64,000 bases of DNA from Paludibacteraceae bacterium (GTDB taxonomy: Bacteria > Bacteroidota > Bacteroidia > Bacteroidales > Paludibacteraceae). Every line of letters begins with the position of its first letter. The first letter of the stretch is position 1. The notes beneath the pieces are model-generated. The model saw only the letters and a list, made by a program, of their open reading frames with translations. It was not told the DNA's origin and made no database searches. The stretch spans positions 1 through 64,000 of the forward strand of contig JAKSNY010000005.1 of assembly GCA_024399495.1 (NCBI GenBank), read 5' to 3'. The position numbers and the translations under genes are program-made. Below are positions 27,328 to 36,976 of the stretch, in pieces.

Positions 27328-28692
27328 TCAAGAAAAAAGAATTTTGAATGCTTGTTCCACTTTAGAGGCCTTTAGTATTTCTATTTTAGGATTTTTTAAT
27401 TCCAGCCCTTTTACATTAGCGGCTGGAATTATTATTTTCTTGAAGCCAAGTTTCTCTGCTTCCGCTATACGTGCCGCTATGCGGTTTACGGGGCGGATTT
27501 CACCAGATAGCCCCACCTCGCCTGTAAGGCATACATCGCGGCTAATGGTAATATCAAGACTTGATGACAGTACAGATGAAATGACAGCCAAATCTATAGC
27601 AGGATCATTAACCTTTATGCCACCTGCTATATTTAGGAACACATCTTTTTTATCCACCTTGAATCCGGCACGTTTTTCAAGAACTGCAAGCAGCATATTC
27701 ATACGCCTTAGGTCAAAACCTGTGGCTGAACGTTGCGGTGTGCCGTATGCGGCAGTGCCTGTGAGTGCCTGAACCTCAATTAAGAATGGTCTTATACCCT
27801 CTATGGCTGAGGCTATCGCCACTCCGCTCATATCTGTATGCTCACTGCTGATAAGCAATTCTGACGGATTCTGCACCTCACGCAGTCCGTTTTGGCACAT
27901 CTCAAATATGCCAAGCTCGCTGGTACTGCCAAACCTGTTTTTTGCACTACGCAGAATGCGGTACAGATAGTGTTGGTCTCCCTCAAACTGAAGCACTGTA
28001 TCTACAATATGTTCAAGTGTTTTAGGTCCTGCTATGGTGCCGTCTTTTGTAATATGACCAACTATAAATACAGGAATATTGGTCTCTTTTGCAAATTTAA
28101 GCAGTAGGGCTGAACACTCCCTGACTTGTGTAAGACTGCCTGGAATGGAGTCTGCACCCTCTGTAAATATGGTCTGAATGGAGTCTATTATTACAATATC
28201 GGGTTGTAAATCCTTAATATGAGAAAAAATGACCTCAAGATTTGTCTCGCTTACAATGTAGCATTCTCCGCTATCCTTATTTATGCGGTCTGCCCTCATC
28301 TTAAGCTGAGATGCACTCTCCTCACCCGATACATACAGTACTTTTTGGTTTTTCAGTGTCAATGCGGTCTGTAGCATAAGGGTTGATTTGCCTATGCCCG
28401 GCTCTCCGCCAATAAGCACAAGTGAGCCTTTTACAAGCCCTCCGCCAAGCACCCTGTTTAGTTCCCCGATGCCCATATCAATCCGTTCCTCATCTTTAGC
28501 CTCTATATCAGACACTAAGGCAGGACGGTTCTTGTCTTCTTTAAATCCTGTGTTTCTTGTAGCCTTTGAGGTGTTTTGGGCTACAGTCATCTCCTTGCAG
28601 GTGTTCCACTCTCCACAAACCTTACATCTGCCAAACCATTGTGATTGCTCGGCACCACAAGATGAACAGATATAGACTGTGTGAGATTTCAA
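27328..28692 (-). CDS. radA: DNA repair protein RadA/Sms
   Basis: A RecA-like DnaB-type helicase that helps process recombination intermediates. It has 454 residues, the normal length. A zinc finger uses C9, C12, C23 and C26 (YICSSCGAEQSQWFGRCKVCG). Walker A is GGEPGIGKST, the RadA-specific motif is SAKNRFGSTSE, and the C-terminal Lon-like domain contains SVLSSSLDITISRDVCLTGEVGLSGEIRPV. The only possible start is TTG (28690-28692), because an in-frame TGA lies two codons upstream. This TTG is part of a TTGAAAG heptamer array following panD. Confidence 0.95.
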   Translation of the reverse strand: MKSHTVYICSSCGAEQSQWFGRCKVCGEWNTCKEMTVAQNTSKATRNTGFKEDKNRPALVSDIEAKDEERIDMGIGELNRVLGGGLVKGSLVLIGGEPGIGKSTLMLQTALTLKNQKVLYVSGEESASQLKMRADRINKDSGECYIVSETNLEVIFSHIKDLQPDIVIIDSIQTIFTEGADSIPGSLTQVRECSALLLKFAKETNIPVFIVGHITKDGTIAGPKTLEHIVDTVLQFEGDQHYLYRILRSAKNRFGSTSELGIFEMCQNGLREVQNPSELLISSEHTDMSGVAIASAIEGIRPFLIEVQALTGTAAYGTPQRSATGFDLRRMNMLLAVLEKRAGFKVDKKDVFLNIAGGIKVNDPAIDLAVISSVLSSSLDITISRDVCLTGEVGLSGEIRPVNRIAARIAEAEKLGFKKIIIPAANVKGLELKNPKIEILKASKVEQAFKILFS

Positions 28693-28705
28693 CTTTCAAC
28701 TTTTA
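28690..28705 (-). repeat. TTGAAAG heptamer array joined to an octamer-type unit, between panD and radA
   Basis: Reading the minus strand after the panD stop: an AGTTTAGGAGTTA segment (octamer family), then two TTGAAAG-type units. The last TTG is the radA start codon. It mixes two of the three linker families. Confidence 0.75.
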
Positions 28706-28709
28706 ACTC

Positions 28710-29051
28710 CTAAACTTTATTATTTACTGGGTGAATTACGGTAGGCTTAAATGTTTTAGCCTCTTCCGGTGTCATTTGTGCGTAAGCGGTGATAATGATA
28801 ATATCGCCTGGCTGAACTTTACGTGCTGCGGCACCGTTGGTGCAAATTACACCGCTGCCACGCTCGCCTTTAATAACATACGTATCAAAACGTTCACCAT
28901 TATTATTATCCACTATAGACACTTTCTCGTACTCAATGAGCCCTGCTGCGTCCATTAAATCTTCATCAATAGTAATGCTGCCAATGTAGTTAAGGTTGGC
29001 ATCTGTAACTGTTACTCTGTGAATCTTGGATTTAAGTAATTGTATAGTCAT
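28710..29051 (-). CDS. panD: Aspartate 1-decarboxylase
   Basis: Converts L-aspartate to beta-alanine for pantothenate synthesis. It is made as a 113-residue proenzyme that self-cleaves at Gly24-Ser25 (NYIGSITID) to form the catalytic pyruvoyl group. Other family marks are [22 protein letters not shown] and [12 protein letters not shown]. The start overlaps the panC stop by 4 nt (ATGA), so the two pantothenate genes are translationally coupled. Confidence 0.96.
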   Translation of the reverse strand: MTIQLLKSKIHRVTVTDANLNYIGSITIDEDLMDAAGLIEYEKVSIVDNNNGERFDTYVIKGERGSGVICTNGAAARKVQPGDIIIITAYAQMTPEEAKTFKPTVIHPVNNKV

Positions 29052-29884
29052 TTCTTATAGCAGATATTATCTATTAGTCTTATTTTTCCTAAATATATGG
29101 CAATGCAGCCTACAATGTAATTGTTGTTCCAATTATCTATGGGTTGTAATGTGTTACCATCCACTATTGAGTAATAGTCCATGCGGAACTCGCTGTCGTC
29201 AGAAAACTGATTGTTAACCCATTCTATCACTTCTTTGACGCTCTTGCTCTCCATTAGATTAACGCTCTCTTTAAGAACTTGTGATATTTTTACAGCCTTT
29301 ATACGTTCTGCATCAGAAAGCAATGTGTTACGGCTGCTTTTTGCAAGTCCGCTTGCCTCACGCACTATGGGGCATGGTATAATCTCTACAGGAATCTGTA
29401 ACTGTCGCACCATATCCTTTATTATGGCAACCTGTTGAAAATCCTTCTCTCCAAAATAGGCTTTCTGCGGTTTTACAGCATAGAACAGTTTGCTTACAAT
29501 CTGTGCCACTCCGTTAAAATGTCCCGGACGGAATGGACCTTCCATAACCTGCTCCAGTTTGCCGAAATTAAAATGGCGTGTGTCCTCCTGAGGGTACATT
29601 TCCTCTACAGACGGCATAAACACTATGCCACATCCGTTCTTTTCAAGTAATGCGGCATCTGCCTCAGGTGTGCGTGGATAACGCTCCAAATCACCCTTGT
29701 CGTTAAACTGGGTGGGGTTTACAAAAACGCTCACTACACATAAATCGCACTCTTTTACACATCGGGTTACAAGGGATATGTGACCATCGTGCAAAGCCCC
29801 CATTGTAGGTACAAGACCTATGCTTTTGGCACCGCTTTTACTTATGGCGGTTTGCAAATCTTTTATGGTTTTTGCTATTATCAT
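29048..29884 (-). CDS. panC: Pantothenate synthetase
   Basis: Joins beta-alanine and pantoate using ATP. The start [10 protein letters not shown] (278 residues) is chosen because the family begins there; an upstream ATG would add 41 unrelated residues and cross the promoter. Visible signatures are [14 protein letters not shown] (HIGH-like nucleotide motif), [31 protein letters not shown] and a KSSRNTLLS motif. It is the first gene of the panC-panD-radA run. The missing pantoate-forming genes are not in this window. Confidence 0.96.
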   Translation of the reverse strand: MIIAKTIKDLQTAISKSGAKSIGLVPTMGALHDGHISLVTRCVKECDLCVVSVFVNPTQFNDKGDLERYPRTPEADAALLEKNGCGIVFMPSVEEMYPQEDTRHFNFGKLEQVMEGPFRPGHFNGVAQIVSKLFYAVKPQKAYFGEKDFQQVAIIKDMVRQLQIPVEIIPCPIVREASGLAKSSRNTLLSDAERIKAVKISQVLKESVNLMESKSVKEVIEWVNNQFSDDSEFRMDYYSIVDGNTLQPIDNWNNNYIVGCIAIYLGKIRLIDNICYKK

Positions 29885-29902
29885 TACCAATAATTTGGAG
29901 TG

Positions 29903-29910
29903 CAAAGGTA
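29903..29910 (-). promoter_or_regulatory. -7 element of panC
   Basis: Minus-strand TACCTTTG matches TAnnTTTG, 18 nt upstream of the panC ATG. The -33 element is not clear. Confidence 0.5.
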
Positions 29911-29970
29911 CACATTTTTTTAATCTTAGTAAATTTATTTCAAAAAAAAACGATTTTTTTTGATTGAAAA

Positions 29971-30004
29971 TTTGCATAATTATGAAAAATTTTTTATATC
30001 TTTG
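29971..30004 (+). promoter_or_regulatory. Promoter of the GT5 protein gene
   Basis: TTTG (29971-29974), a 22-nt spacer and TATCTTTG (29997-30004), 24 nt upstream of the start. It is divergent from panC. Confidence 0.65.
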
Positions 30005-30028
30005 CAAAAGGAATATGTTTCGTGGTAA

Positions 30029-30841
30029 ATGAGTAGTGTAAAGATTCTATATGTAACGCAGGAAATGGTGCCTTATCTTCCATCTACTGAGTTGGCTGAA
30101 ATGAGCCGTAAATTGCCCCAAGCCATTCAGGAGCAAGGTAGGGAGATACGCATATTTATGCCTAAATACGGTTGCATAAACGAGCGACGTAATCAGTTGC
30201 ATGAAGTTATCCGTTTGTCTGGTATGAATCTTATCATTGATGATACTGACCATCAATTAATTATAAAGGTTGCTTCCCTCCCTGCCGCTAGAATGCAGGT
30301 CTATTTTATAGATAACGATGATTATTTCCGGCGTAAATTCACTGTGGCTGATGCTGACGGAACGGAGTATGCGGATAATGGTGACAGGATTGTATTTTAT
30401 GCACGCGGAGTTTTGGAGACAGTAAAAAAACTGCGTTGGACACCTGATATTATACATTGTCACGGTTGGTTTACGTCTTTGCTTCCTGCATACATTAAAA
30501 GGGTTTATTCTGACGACCCATTCTTTGCAGACTCCAAGGTTGTATACTCCGTATATGATAAGGATTATCAAAATCCGCTATCTGATACCATTTTAAAACA
30601 TCTTTGTGCTGATGGTATTGCGGAAAATGAAATTTCGACACTAAAATCCGGTGCAAGTTATGCTAATTTGTGTAAATTTGCGGTCGATTTCTCCGATGGT
30701 GTGGTTCAAGGCAGTAGAGAAGTTGATGCGGAAGTTATGAAATACGCCAGGCAAGAGGGTAAAATGATTTTAGATTATGCAGATGAAGAGTCATACGTTT
30801 CAGCATACAACGATTTCTATAATAAGATTCTGGGTCAGTAG
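30029..30841 (+). CDS. Short GT5-type glycogen/starch synthase N-terminal domain protein
   Basis: 270 residues matching only the N-terminal Rossmann half of glycogen synthase: [13 protein letters not shown] at the start, [34 protein letters not shown] and [19 protein letters not shown]. Full GT5 enzymes are about 480 residues with a second domain that is absent here. The ADP-glucose-binding KxGGL motif after the first strand is replaced by STELAEM. It may be inactive alone or regulatory. Similar short proteins beside panC are, to my knowledge, common in Bacteroidales, so this is a lineage feature and not decay. The following DUF4270 gene starts inside its 3' end. Confidence 0.8.
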   Translation: MSSVKILYVTQEMVPYLPSTELAEMSRKLPQAIQEQGREIRIFMPKYGCINERRNQLHEVIRLSGMNLIIDDTDHQLIIKVASLPAARMQVYFIDNDDYFRRKFTVADADGTEYADNGDRIVFYARGVLETVKKLRWTPDIIHCHGWFTSLLPAYIKRVYSDDPFFADSKVVYSVYDKDYQNPLSDTILKHLCADGIAENEISTLKSGASYANLCKFAVDFSDGVVQGSREVDAEVMKYARQEGKMILDYADEESYVSAYNDFYNKILGQ

Positions 30842-32201
30842 CATTGCACTTCTTGCGTTGACGCTTGTATCGTGTGAGAAAACGAGTGATATAGGCTACA
30901 TAATCAGACCCGATGATGACGACATTGTTGTCTATACAGATTCCTTCCACCTTGATACTAGAACTGTAAAGGCCGAAAGCCTCTATTCTGAAACAGAAAA
31001 ATTAGTTCTTGGAGTATATTCTGATAATATTTTCGGGGCTTATAAGGCGGATTTTCTTACAGAATTCCGTTATGTCAAGGGTTTGACTTTTCCGGAAGGT
31101 GCTAAATCAGACTCGCTATATATAGTGATGTATTACAGGTCATTTTTCGGCGATTCTTCTGCTGTTCAAGAGGCGTCTGCGTATCTGCTTGATAAAAAAT
31201 CGCTTGATTTTTCTGCAAACTACAAATCTGACATAGATGTAAGTGAGTTTTGCTCTATGGAGCGGCTTTTAGGAAAAACTGTTTATACTGCCTACGATGT
31301 TACAATACCAGCGGAAATACGTGAAAAAGGAAGTTTCTGTGATGCTGTGCGTATTAAATTACCGTCTGAGATTGCAACAGAGATGATAGAGAATACAGAG
31401 ATTTATGAATCTCAGGAGGCGTTTGTAAATTGTATACGTGGGGCTTATGTTACTAATACGTATGGTAATCAGGTTGTTCTTAATATAGATTCTGTGAATC
31501 TTGAGCTTTTTTACAATTATATGCCTAATCCCGATAAAGATTCTTTGGTGTATAGAAAAGTGATATTCCCTGCTAATAAAGAGACTACAGAAGTTATCAG
31601 GGTGGAGAGGCTGAATAGTTTCCCTTATGAAAAAGATGACAGTGTTGAGTGTATCTCAAGTCCGGCAGGCTCTTTTGTGGAGTTTGATTTGCCGCTTGAG
31701 CGGATTTACAACAGATTTAAGCAATCGGGGGCGATATTAAATGGTAATATAGTAAATGTCAATCATTTTTCTCTTGTTATGGAACCCGCTTTGTTTGATG
31801 AATATGATGAGAGTGCAAGAATGACTTATCCTATAAGTTTTGTATTGATAGCCAAAAAAGATGTGGATAAGTTCTTTACGCAAAGTCTGTATCCGGCTCC
31901 AGGTATTGATACTATGCTTGGCGTGTATGCCTATAACAATAGCGGACAATATACTTTTGGCAATGGCGGCTCTTTTATAGAGAGTGTTATGGCAAAGGCT
32001 GCTTTGATGAGTGAACTGGAACGAAAGGCTTATTTTGATTCTCTAAACCCATTCCAGGTGATTCCTATATCGGGTAGTACTGATATTGCAGGTACGGGAG
32101 CCGTAATAAGGCACATGTTTTATCCTTTTGGCGTAAGAGTGCGTAGCGGATGTAACAGGATTTCTCCTATGCGCCTTGTTCTGACCTATACGGCACTCTG
32201 A
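30783..32201 (+). CDS. DUF4270 lipoprotein
   Basis: About 472 residues. The start [14 protein letters not shown] gives a lipoprotein signal with lipobox ALTLVSC and overlaps the previous gene by 59 nt; a start six nt upstream is also open. The body is beta-rich and matches DUF4270 (DIGYIIRPDDDDIVVYTDSFHLDTRTV near the N-terminus; VRSGCNRISPMRLVLTYTAL at the end). It is expected on the periplasmic or outer surface of the outer membrane. The function is unknown. The long overlap implies coupled translation with the GT5 protein. Confidence 0.8.
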   Translation: MKSHTFQHTTISIIRFWVSSIALLALTLVSCEKTSDIGYIIRPDDDDIVVYTDSFHLDTRTVKAESLYSETEKLVLGVYSDNIFGAYKADFLTEFRYVKGLTFPEGAKSDSLYIVMYYRSFFGDSSAVQEASAYLLDKKSLDFSANYKSDIDVSEFCSMERLLGKTVYTAYDVTIPAEIREKGSFCDAVRIKLPSEIATEMIENTEIYESQEAFVNCIRGAYVTNTYGNQVVLNIDSVNLELFYNYMPNPDKDSLVYRKVIFPANKETTEVIRVERLNSFPYEKDDSVECISSPAGSFVEFDLPLERIYNRFKQSGAILNGNIVNVNHFSLVMEPALFDEYDESARMTYPISFVLIAKKDVDKFFTQSLYPAPGIDTMLGVYAYNNSGQYTFGNGGSFIESVMAKAALMSELERKAYFDSLNPFQVIPISGSTDIAGTGAVIRHMFYPFGVRVRSGCNRISPMRLVLTYTAL

Positions 32202-32578
32202 TTTTTCAGTGCGTCTGCCGCAGCCTCCTTGTAGGCTCTGACCAGTCCGCCTGTGCCAAGCAGTGTTCCTCCAAAGTAGCGTACTACCACAATCATTGCA
32301 TTTGTAAGTTTTTCTAATTCAAGTTGATGTAGAATGGGCCTGCCTGCTGTTCCCGATGGCTCACCGTCATCGCAGCCGCGGTAAATCTCTGCGTTGTCTC
32401 CTATCCTATAGGCAAAACATACATGACGTGCCTTGTGGTGCTCCTTCTTGTATTTGGCTATGATGGACTTGGCTTCGTCCACGCTTTCCACGTGATGTGC
32501 AAAGGCAAGAAATTTGCTTCCCTTATCCTTGTAGATTCCTTCTGAAATTTTTGTGATTGTGGCTGATTTTTGCTCCAT
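32186..32578 (-). CDS. Short IMPACT/YigZ-family protein
   Basis: 130 residues with the complete N-terminal IMPACT domain: KGSKFLAFAHHVES, HVCFAYRIG, DDGEPSGTAGRPIL and VVRYFGGTLLGTGGLVRAYKEAA. The usual family length is about 200, and the C-terminal UPF0029-like domain is missing; the stop falls just after ALKNQSAV. It is convergent with the DUF4270 gene and overlaps it by 16 nt, so the truncation may be an adaptation or a result of that overlap. The role of the family is obscure (a translation-linked function is inferred from eukaryotic IMPACT). Confidence 0.85.
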   Translation of the reverse strand: MEQKSATITKISEGIYKDKGSKFLAFAHHVESVDEAKSIIAKYKKEHHKARHVCFAYRIGDNAEIYRGCDDGEPSGTAGRPILHQLELEKLTNAMIVVVRYFGGTLLGTGGLVRAYKEAAADALKNQSAV

Positions 32579-32595
32579 AGTTCGTATTTGTGATA

Positions 32596-32603
32596 CAAAT
32601 GTA
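32596..32603 (-). promoter_or_regulatory. -7 element of the IMPACT-family gene
   Basis: Minus-strand TACATTTG fits TAnnTTTG and lies 17 nt upstream of the start codon. Confidence 0.45.
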
Positions 32604-32647
32604 GTAAAAAATGTTAAAAAACTATTCCAATGTTCAAAAATATTGCT

Positions 32648-32655
32648 TATATTTG
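32648..32655 (+). promoter_or_regulatory. -7 element of the type-B T9SS substrate gene
   Basis: TATATTTG matches TAnnTTTG, 33 nt upstream of the chosen ATG (32689). Its position argues against the longer reading frame starting at 32611. Confidence 0.5.
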
Positions 32656-32688
32656 CAGAATAATATGCAAAAATCTAACAATCAAAAT

Positions 32689-35600
32689 ATGAAAAGACAT
32701 TCACACCTACTTAATTTTATAGTTGTTATTGTTTCTACGTTGATTCCATCTGCCGTTTTTGCAGGCCTTAATAATATGTCTGTAAAGACAATGGTTAAAA
32801 CATACTATACTACTGAGGCTTTTGATAATTTTGTAGGAGGAACTGCGTTTTCATTGGAAAACAATGATGAGTCCACAGAGTACGATAATTTCCTGTTCTC
32901 TGAAATTTTTAGAAGAAACGCTTCTTTGTCTTTCAACGGTTACGGAGAGGGCTCAAACGGCAATTTCAATAATGCCGGCACAGAAGCCAGACAATATGCC
33001 GTAGTATCCAACCCTAAAAATCTTAATTCTGCGTTAGTTGAAAAGACAGATGGTGTAAACAGACTTGTGTTCCATTCTGCAAAACAGAATGCTGAGTTTT
33101 TAACAATAAATATTAGCGGATATAAATTAAACACTGCATTTAAGGTGCGTTTTACGGTTGAGGAGGTTACAGGAAAGAGTGGAGCAAACGCATCGTGGCA
33201 GGTATCAAATAAAAAAGGTGAGGCTTTAGGTAGTGCAATAACCATAGGTGGTGTTATTAAAATCAAGCAGGTAACTATAGATGTTCCAGCAGATAAGGCT
33301 ACTGAACCTGATTTCACTATAGTGATTAAGAACAATTCAGCCAATGGTGCCAATTTTGTTTTTGCCATCTCCAGATTTGCCGTATTCGGAACGCCCGATG
33401 TTCCAATGTCAGGTGTTGTAATCTCTGCTACTGACGGTGGTAAGGAGTTGGGCTGTTCTGTGGCGTTAAGTGCAATTATAAGTGAAGATGGTGTTACTTG
33501 TGACAACATTAAATGGCAACGTAAAGAGCCTGTTGCCGATTGGTCAGATATGACACAGACCGGTTGCGATGTAAAAGACATTCCTATCTATGCCGGAAAA
33601 ACTGGTTACAGAGTTCAATATACTGCCGCTACAGGTGAAACAAAGTATTCAAATGTGGTGGAAGTCAAGCGTATAAGCAAGTGTGACGGAAAGGCCTCCA
33701 ATAATCTGTTCTTTGAAGATTTTGGGGTGTTGCAAGATGAGAAGGACCATGCAACATGTTCTGATGTTCCGTCATACTCTTTTGCCCCCAGTTGTTATCC
33801 TGTTAAGGACGGAGGACAGTATGCAGTGGTGGCTACAGGTACTTGGGCTGGTTATGGGGATATTAAAAAGGATGAAAAAAAAGCATGTGATATAGAAAGT
33901 AAGGGCAAAAGTTGGTTTAGAGAGGATTTGATATCTCATGACGGTAATAAACTTGGCGGTATGCTTCTGCTTAATTGCCAAGACGGAGATAAGACAGATG
34001 ATGTGCTTTATAAGAGAAAGGTTGATTTGTCTTGTGAGAACACTACAGTTACATTCACATTCTACATTGCACAAGCATCTAAAGAGGCTTCTGACCCTAT
34101 TAAACTTTTAGTTGAGTTGCTTAATGATAATGGAGAGCAGGTTGATGACCCTGTGGAGATAGAGGACCAACTGTTGCCTGGTGCAGATTGGAAAGAGTTT
34201 ACAATGCAGTTCAACACAGGAACAGATAAGTCTGTAACCATCAAGGTAACCAATAAGGCAAAGGCGGGTGCCCATGGTAACGACATATTTCTTGATGACC
34301 TGAGTTTCTCCATTTGTGTGCCTGAAGCGGAGCTTAACCATAAATCGGGTGGAGTAAAAAGAGGTAAGCAGGTTAAGGCTGATTGTGGTACTAATGTAGT
34401 ACTTGAGGTTGATGCCGCCGCCACTGCAGGTATTGCAAATCCATTTTATTATTGGGTTGTAAGTGAGAATGGCGGGGAGTACAAATATGTAAGTTCAATG
34501 TCGGGCGAAAAAAAGAACAACACATTTGTTCCTTTGGAGGATAAGTCTTTCTCCACATTTGTTATTTTGGCTCCGTCTGAGAGTGTGGCTGATAAATACT
34601 TTAAGGGAGAAGGAACTGACTGTCAACCAGTATCTGCTACAGACACCATTACTGTTACATGCTCCATTCCGTCATTAACATATAAACGTGAGTGTAATGA
34701 CATTAATTTTATAGCACAAGTAAATCCAGGTGATGTAGTTACTTTACAACACTCTGCCGATGGGGTTGATTGGGTTGATGTACAAACTAAAACCACGTCA
34801 GCCACCCAATCCAGCGTGCAATTCAGTTATACACTCAGCAAGAGTGAGTCTTTTAGAATCAAGACTGTAGATGATGGTGGCTTGGAGAGTTTTACCTCTA
34901 CAGTAGCCATAGATTTCCATAACATTAAGTTGACGGTGACAGATGAGGAGGCACCTGTCACAACCCCTGAAACTACAACTATTGAAATAAACAAAGGTGG
35001 TTGTGCATATTTCTATCCTCAATATACAGGATACGATATTACACCTACTACTGTTGATAAGGCGAAAATTGTTGGAAGTGACGGTACTCAATCTGAGATA
35101 AATATAACAGATAATAATAAGGAGATATGCGATATAGAGAAGGCTGTTACCTATTATGTTGAGTATGATGGTTGCCAGTCAAACAGTGTGGCTGTAAACC
35201 TATTGGGAACTGTTGATATAGAACTTGTAGAAAGAGATTGTAATACCGCCGAATTCAAAGCCATTACACTTGCACAAACTGTTCAATGGTATTATGTAGA
35301 TGCTACAGGTGCTCAAGTGGAGGTTGGAGAGCCGCAACCGGCATCAAACACATTTACATACAATATAACAGAAGATGTGGCTGCGATAAGGGCTTCAATA
35401 GGCTCTGGAACATCATTAGTCTATTCTGATGATTGGACAGCACAGGTCTATACTCTGAAAATGGAGGGAAAATACTTTGATGAGACATACAATGAGGGAG
35501 AGACAATAACAGTGGATTATGATGATGAAATTACTTTGTATATCTCAAATGATTCATACATCGGGGATAAAGGGAATGCTCAATTCTTTACAGTGGTGGA

Positions 35601-36951
35601 CACTCTTGTTTATGCGAAAGATATTCAAGTTACTCCAGTTGGTCCTGTAGCGGAATACACATTTAAGGCACAAAAATCAAGAGAATATTATATTAAGGTT
35701 AATGGGTGCCAGACAGGAACAATAAAGGTGGTGGTTAGACCAGAGGTCTCTTTTACATCCAAAAAAGAGTGCAGCCACTATATATTCACGGCTGAGGTTA
35801 AGGGAGAGGGTACTATAGAGTGGTATTTTGATGATTTGTCAGAGGATCCTGTAGTAAAAATTCCTGATACTGACGGCAAACTTGAAATAGAATTTGACGC
35901 ACCTGAAGATGGTGAAGTGATAGCAACTTATGGAGTTGGTGATGTCAGTGATAGTTTTAGAGAAGAGGTGGAACTGCACTCAATAACTCTTGATGCTACA
36001 CCTAAACAGATAGAGAAAGGTGAGGATGTTATATTTACAGTAACACCTAATGAGGAGGGCTGGCTTACTGATTATTATACCGAATTATATAAGGTAGGTG
36101 GTGACAAGGTTGGGAATCCGATTAAGGAGCCTGTTAACACTTGGAACTATAGACCTGAGGTTACAGCCTCTTATTATGCAAAAACAGAGGATGGTTGCTT
36201 GTCAAATGAAGTAAAAATTCAGGTTGGTTCGGTATCTATGAGTTATACTAACAAGTGTAATACATATACTCTTAAGGCTATAACAGAGGGTGAGGGTACT
36301 GTTGTATGGCAGAAAAATGTAAGCACATCGCCTACATACGCTGATTGGGTTGATATTTCAGGCTCAGAGGGTAAGGCTGAATATACTATTGACATAACAG
36401 AAGATATTATTGTAAGAGCCAAATTCGGTGATTTTTATTCAGAGTCAAATACACTTACATACTATTCTCTCACACTTGAAGCGGAACCTAAGAAGATTGA
36501 GACTTGCGGAGACGATGCATTACTGACTGCCACTATAACACCTTCAACTCAGAGCGTATTCACGTTCTTCAAAAAAGGTGAATCAACCGCCATTTATGAG
36601 GGCTTGGAAAATAGTTGCTCAACAGGAAAACTATATTCGGGAACAACATTTATTGTAAAGAACAATGACTGTGTGGCAGAGACCACAGTTGATGTGGATT
36701 TATTATGGCCTACTATATTTATGCCTTATAATAGTGGTAGTACAAATAGTGTTTTTGAAGTTTGTGCCAAGAGCCTACAGATATTTGACCGTACAGGTAA
36801 TATGGTAGCAGACATTAACGGAAACAGTTGGAACGGAACAGGTGCAGACGGAAAATTAGTAATGCCGGGCGTATATTTTTATGTAGCCACACTGTATGAT
36901 GATTCAGTTAAGAAAGGTACTGTAGAGGTATATCAAGATAAAAATAAATAA
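32689..36951 (+). CDS. Giant secreted protein with type-B T9SS C-terminal sorting domain
   Basis: 1420 residues from MKRHSHLLNF. A signal peptide (ending PSAVFA) is followed by several beta-sandwich domains. The second half has at least three Ig-like repeats of roughly 110-150 residues. Each opens with a Cys strand (KKECSHYIFTAEVKGEGTIEW; TNKCNTYTLKAITEGEGTVVW), has SITLDATPKQIEKGEDV-type linkers, and ends with DGCLSNEVKIQV-type Cys strands. The last 85 residues (WPTIFMPYNSGS...LQIFDRTGNMV...WNGTGADG...MPGVYFYVATLYDD...KKGTVEVY) match the gliding-motility-associated or type-B sorting domain. It should be exported by type IX secretion to the cell surface with the help of the PorP/SprF protein encoded two genes later. 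It may be an adhesin. Confidence 0.85.
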   Translation: MKRHSHLLNFIVVIVSTLIPSAVFAGLNNMSVKTMVKTYYTTEAFDNFVGGTAFSLENNDESTEYDNFLFSEIFRRNASLSFNGYGEGSNGNFNNAGTEARQYAVVSNPKNLNSALVEKTDGVNRLVFHSAKQNAEFLTINISGYKLNTAFKVRFTVEEVTGKSGANASWQVSNKKGEALGSAITIGGVIKIKQVTIDVPADKATEPDFTIVIKNNSANGANFVFAISRFAVFGTPDVPMSGVVISATDGGKELGCSVALSAIISEDGVTCDNIKWQRKEPVADWSDMTQTGCDVKDIPIYAGKTGYRVQYTAATGETKYSNVVEVKRISKCDGKASNNLFFEDFGVLQDEKDHATCSDVPSYSFAPSCYPVKDGGQYAVVATGTWAGYGDIKKDEKKACDIESKGKSWFREDLISHDGNKLGGMLLLNCQDGDKTDDVLYKRKVDLSCENTTVTFTFYIAQASKEASDPIKLLVELLNDNGEQVDDPVEIEDQLLPGADWKEFTMQFNTGTDKSVTIKVTNKAKAGAHGNDIFLDDLSFSICVPEAELNHKSGGVKRGKQVKADCGTNVVLEVDAAATAGIANPFYYWVVSENGGEYKYVSSMSGEKKNNTFVPLEDKSFSTFVILAPSESVADKYFKGEGTDCQPVSATDTITVTCSIPSLTYKRECNDINFIAQVNPGDVVTLQHSADGVDWVDVQTKTTSATQSSVQFSYTLSKSESFRIKTVDDGGLESFTSTVAIDFHNIKLTVTDEEAPVTTPETTTIEINKGGCAYFYPQYTGYDITPTTVDKAKIVGSDGTQSEINITDNNKEICDIEKAVTYYVEYDGCQSNSVAVNLLGTVDIELVERDCNTAEFKAITLAQTVQWYYVDATGAQVEVGEPQPASNTFTYNITEDVAAIRASIGSGTSLVYSDDWTAQVYTLKMEGKYFDETYNEGETITVDYDDEITLYISNDSYIGDKGNAQFFTVVDTLVYAKDIQVTPVGPVAEYTFKAQKSREYYIKVNGCQTGTIKVVVRPEVSFTSKKECSHYIFTAEVKGEGTIEWYFDDLSEDPVVKIPDTDGKLEIEFDAPEDGEVIATYGVGDVSDSFREEVELHSITLDATPKQIEKGEDVIFTVTPNEEGWLTDYYTELYKVGGDKVGNPIKEPVNTWNYRPEVTASYYAKTEDGCLSNEVKIQVGSVSMSYTNKCNTYTLKAITEGEGTVVWQKNVSTSPTYADWVDISGSEGKAEYTIDITEDIIVRAKFGDFYSESNTLTYYSLTLEAEPKKIETCGDDALLTATITPSTQSVFTFFKKGESTAIYEGLENSCSTGKLYSGTTFIVKNNDCVAETTVDVDLLWPTIFMPYNSGSTNSVFEVCAKSLQIFDRTGNMVADINGNSWNGTGADGKLVMPGVYFYVATLYDDSVKKGTVEVYQDKNK

Positions 36952-36976
36952 AATAATAATTTAAATCCAAAGTAAT

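Noticed and set aside
32611-32688. Longer N-terminus for the giant secreted protein
   Set aside because: It would place the start upstream of the -7 box and bury the signal peptide at residues 27-51.
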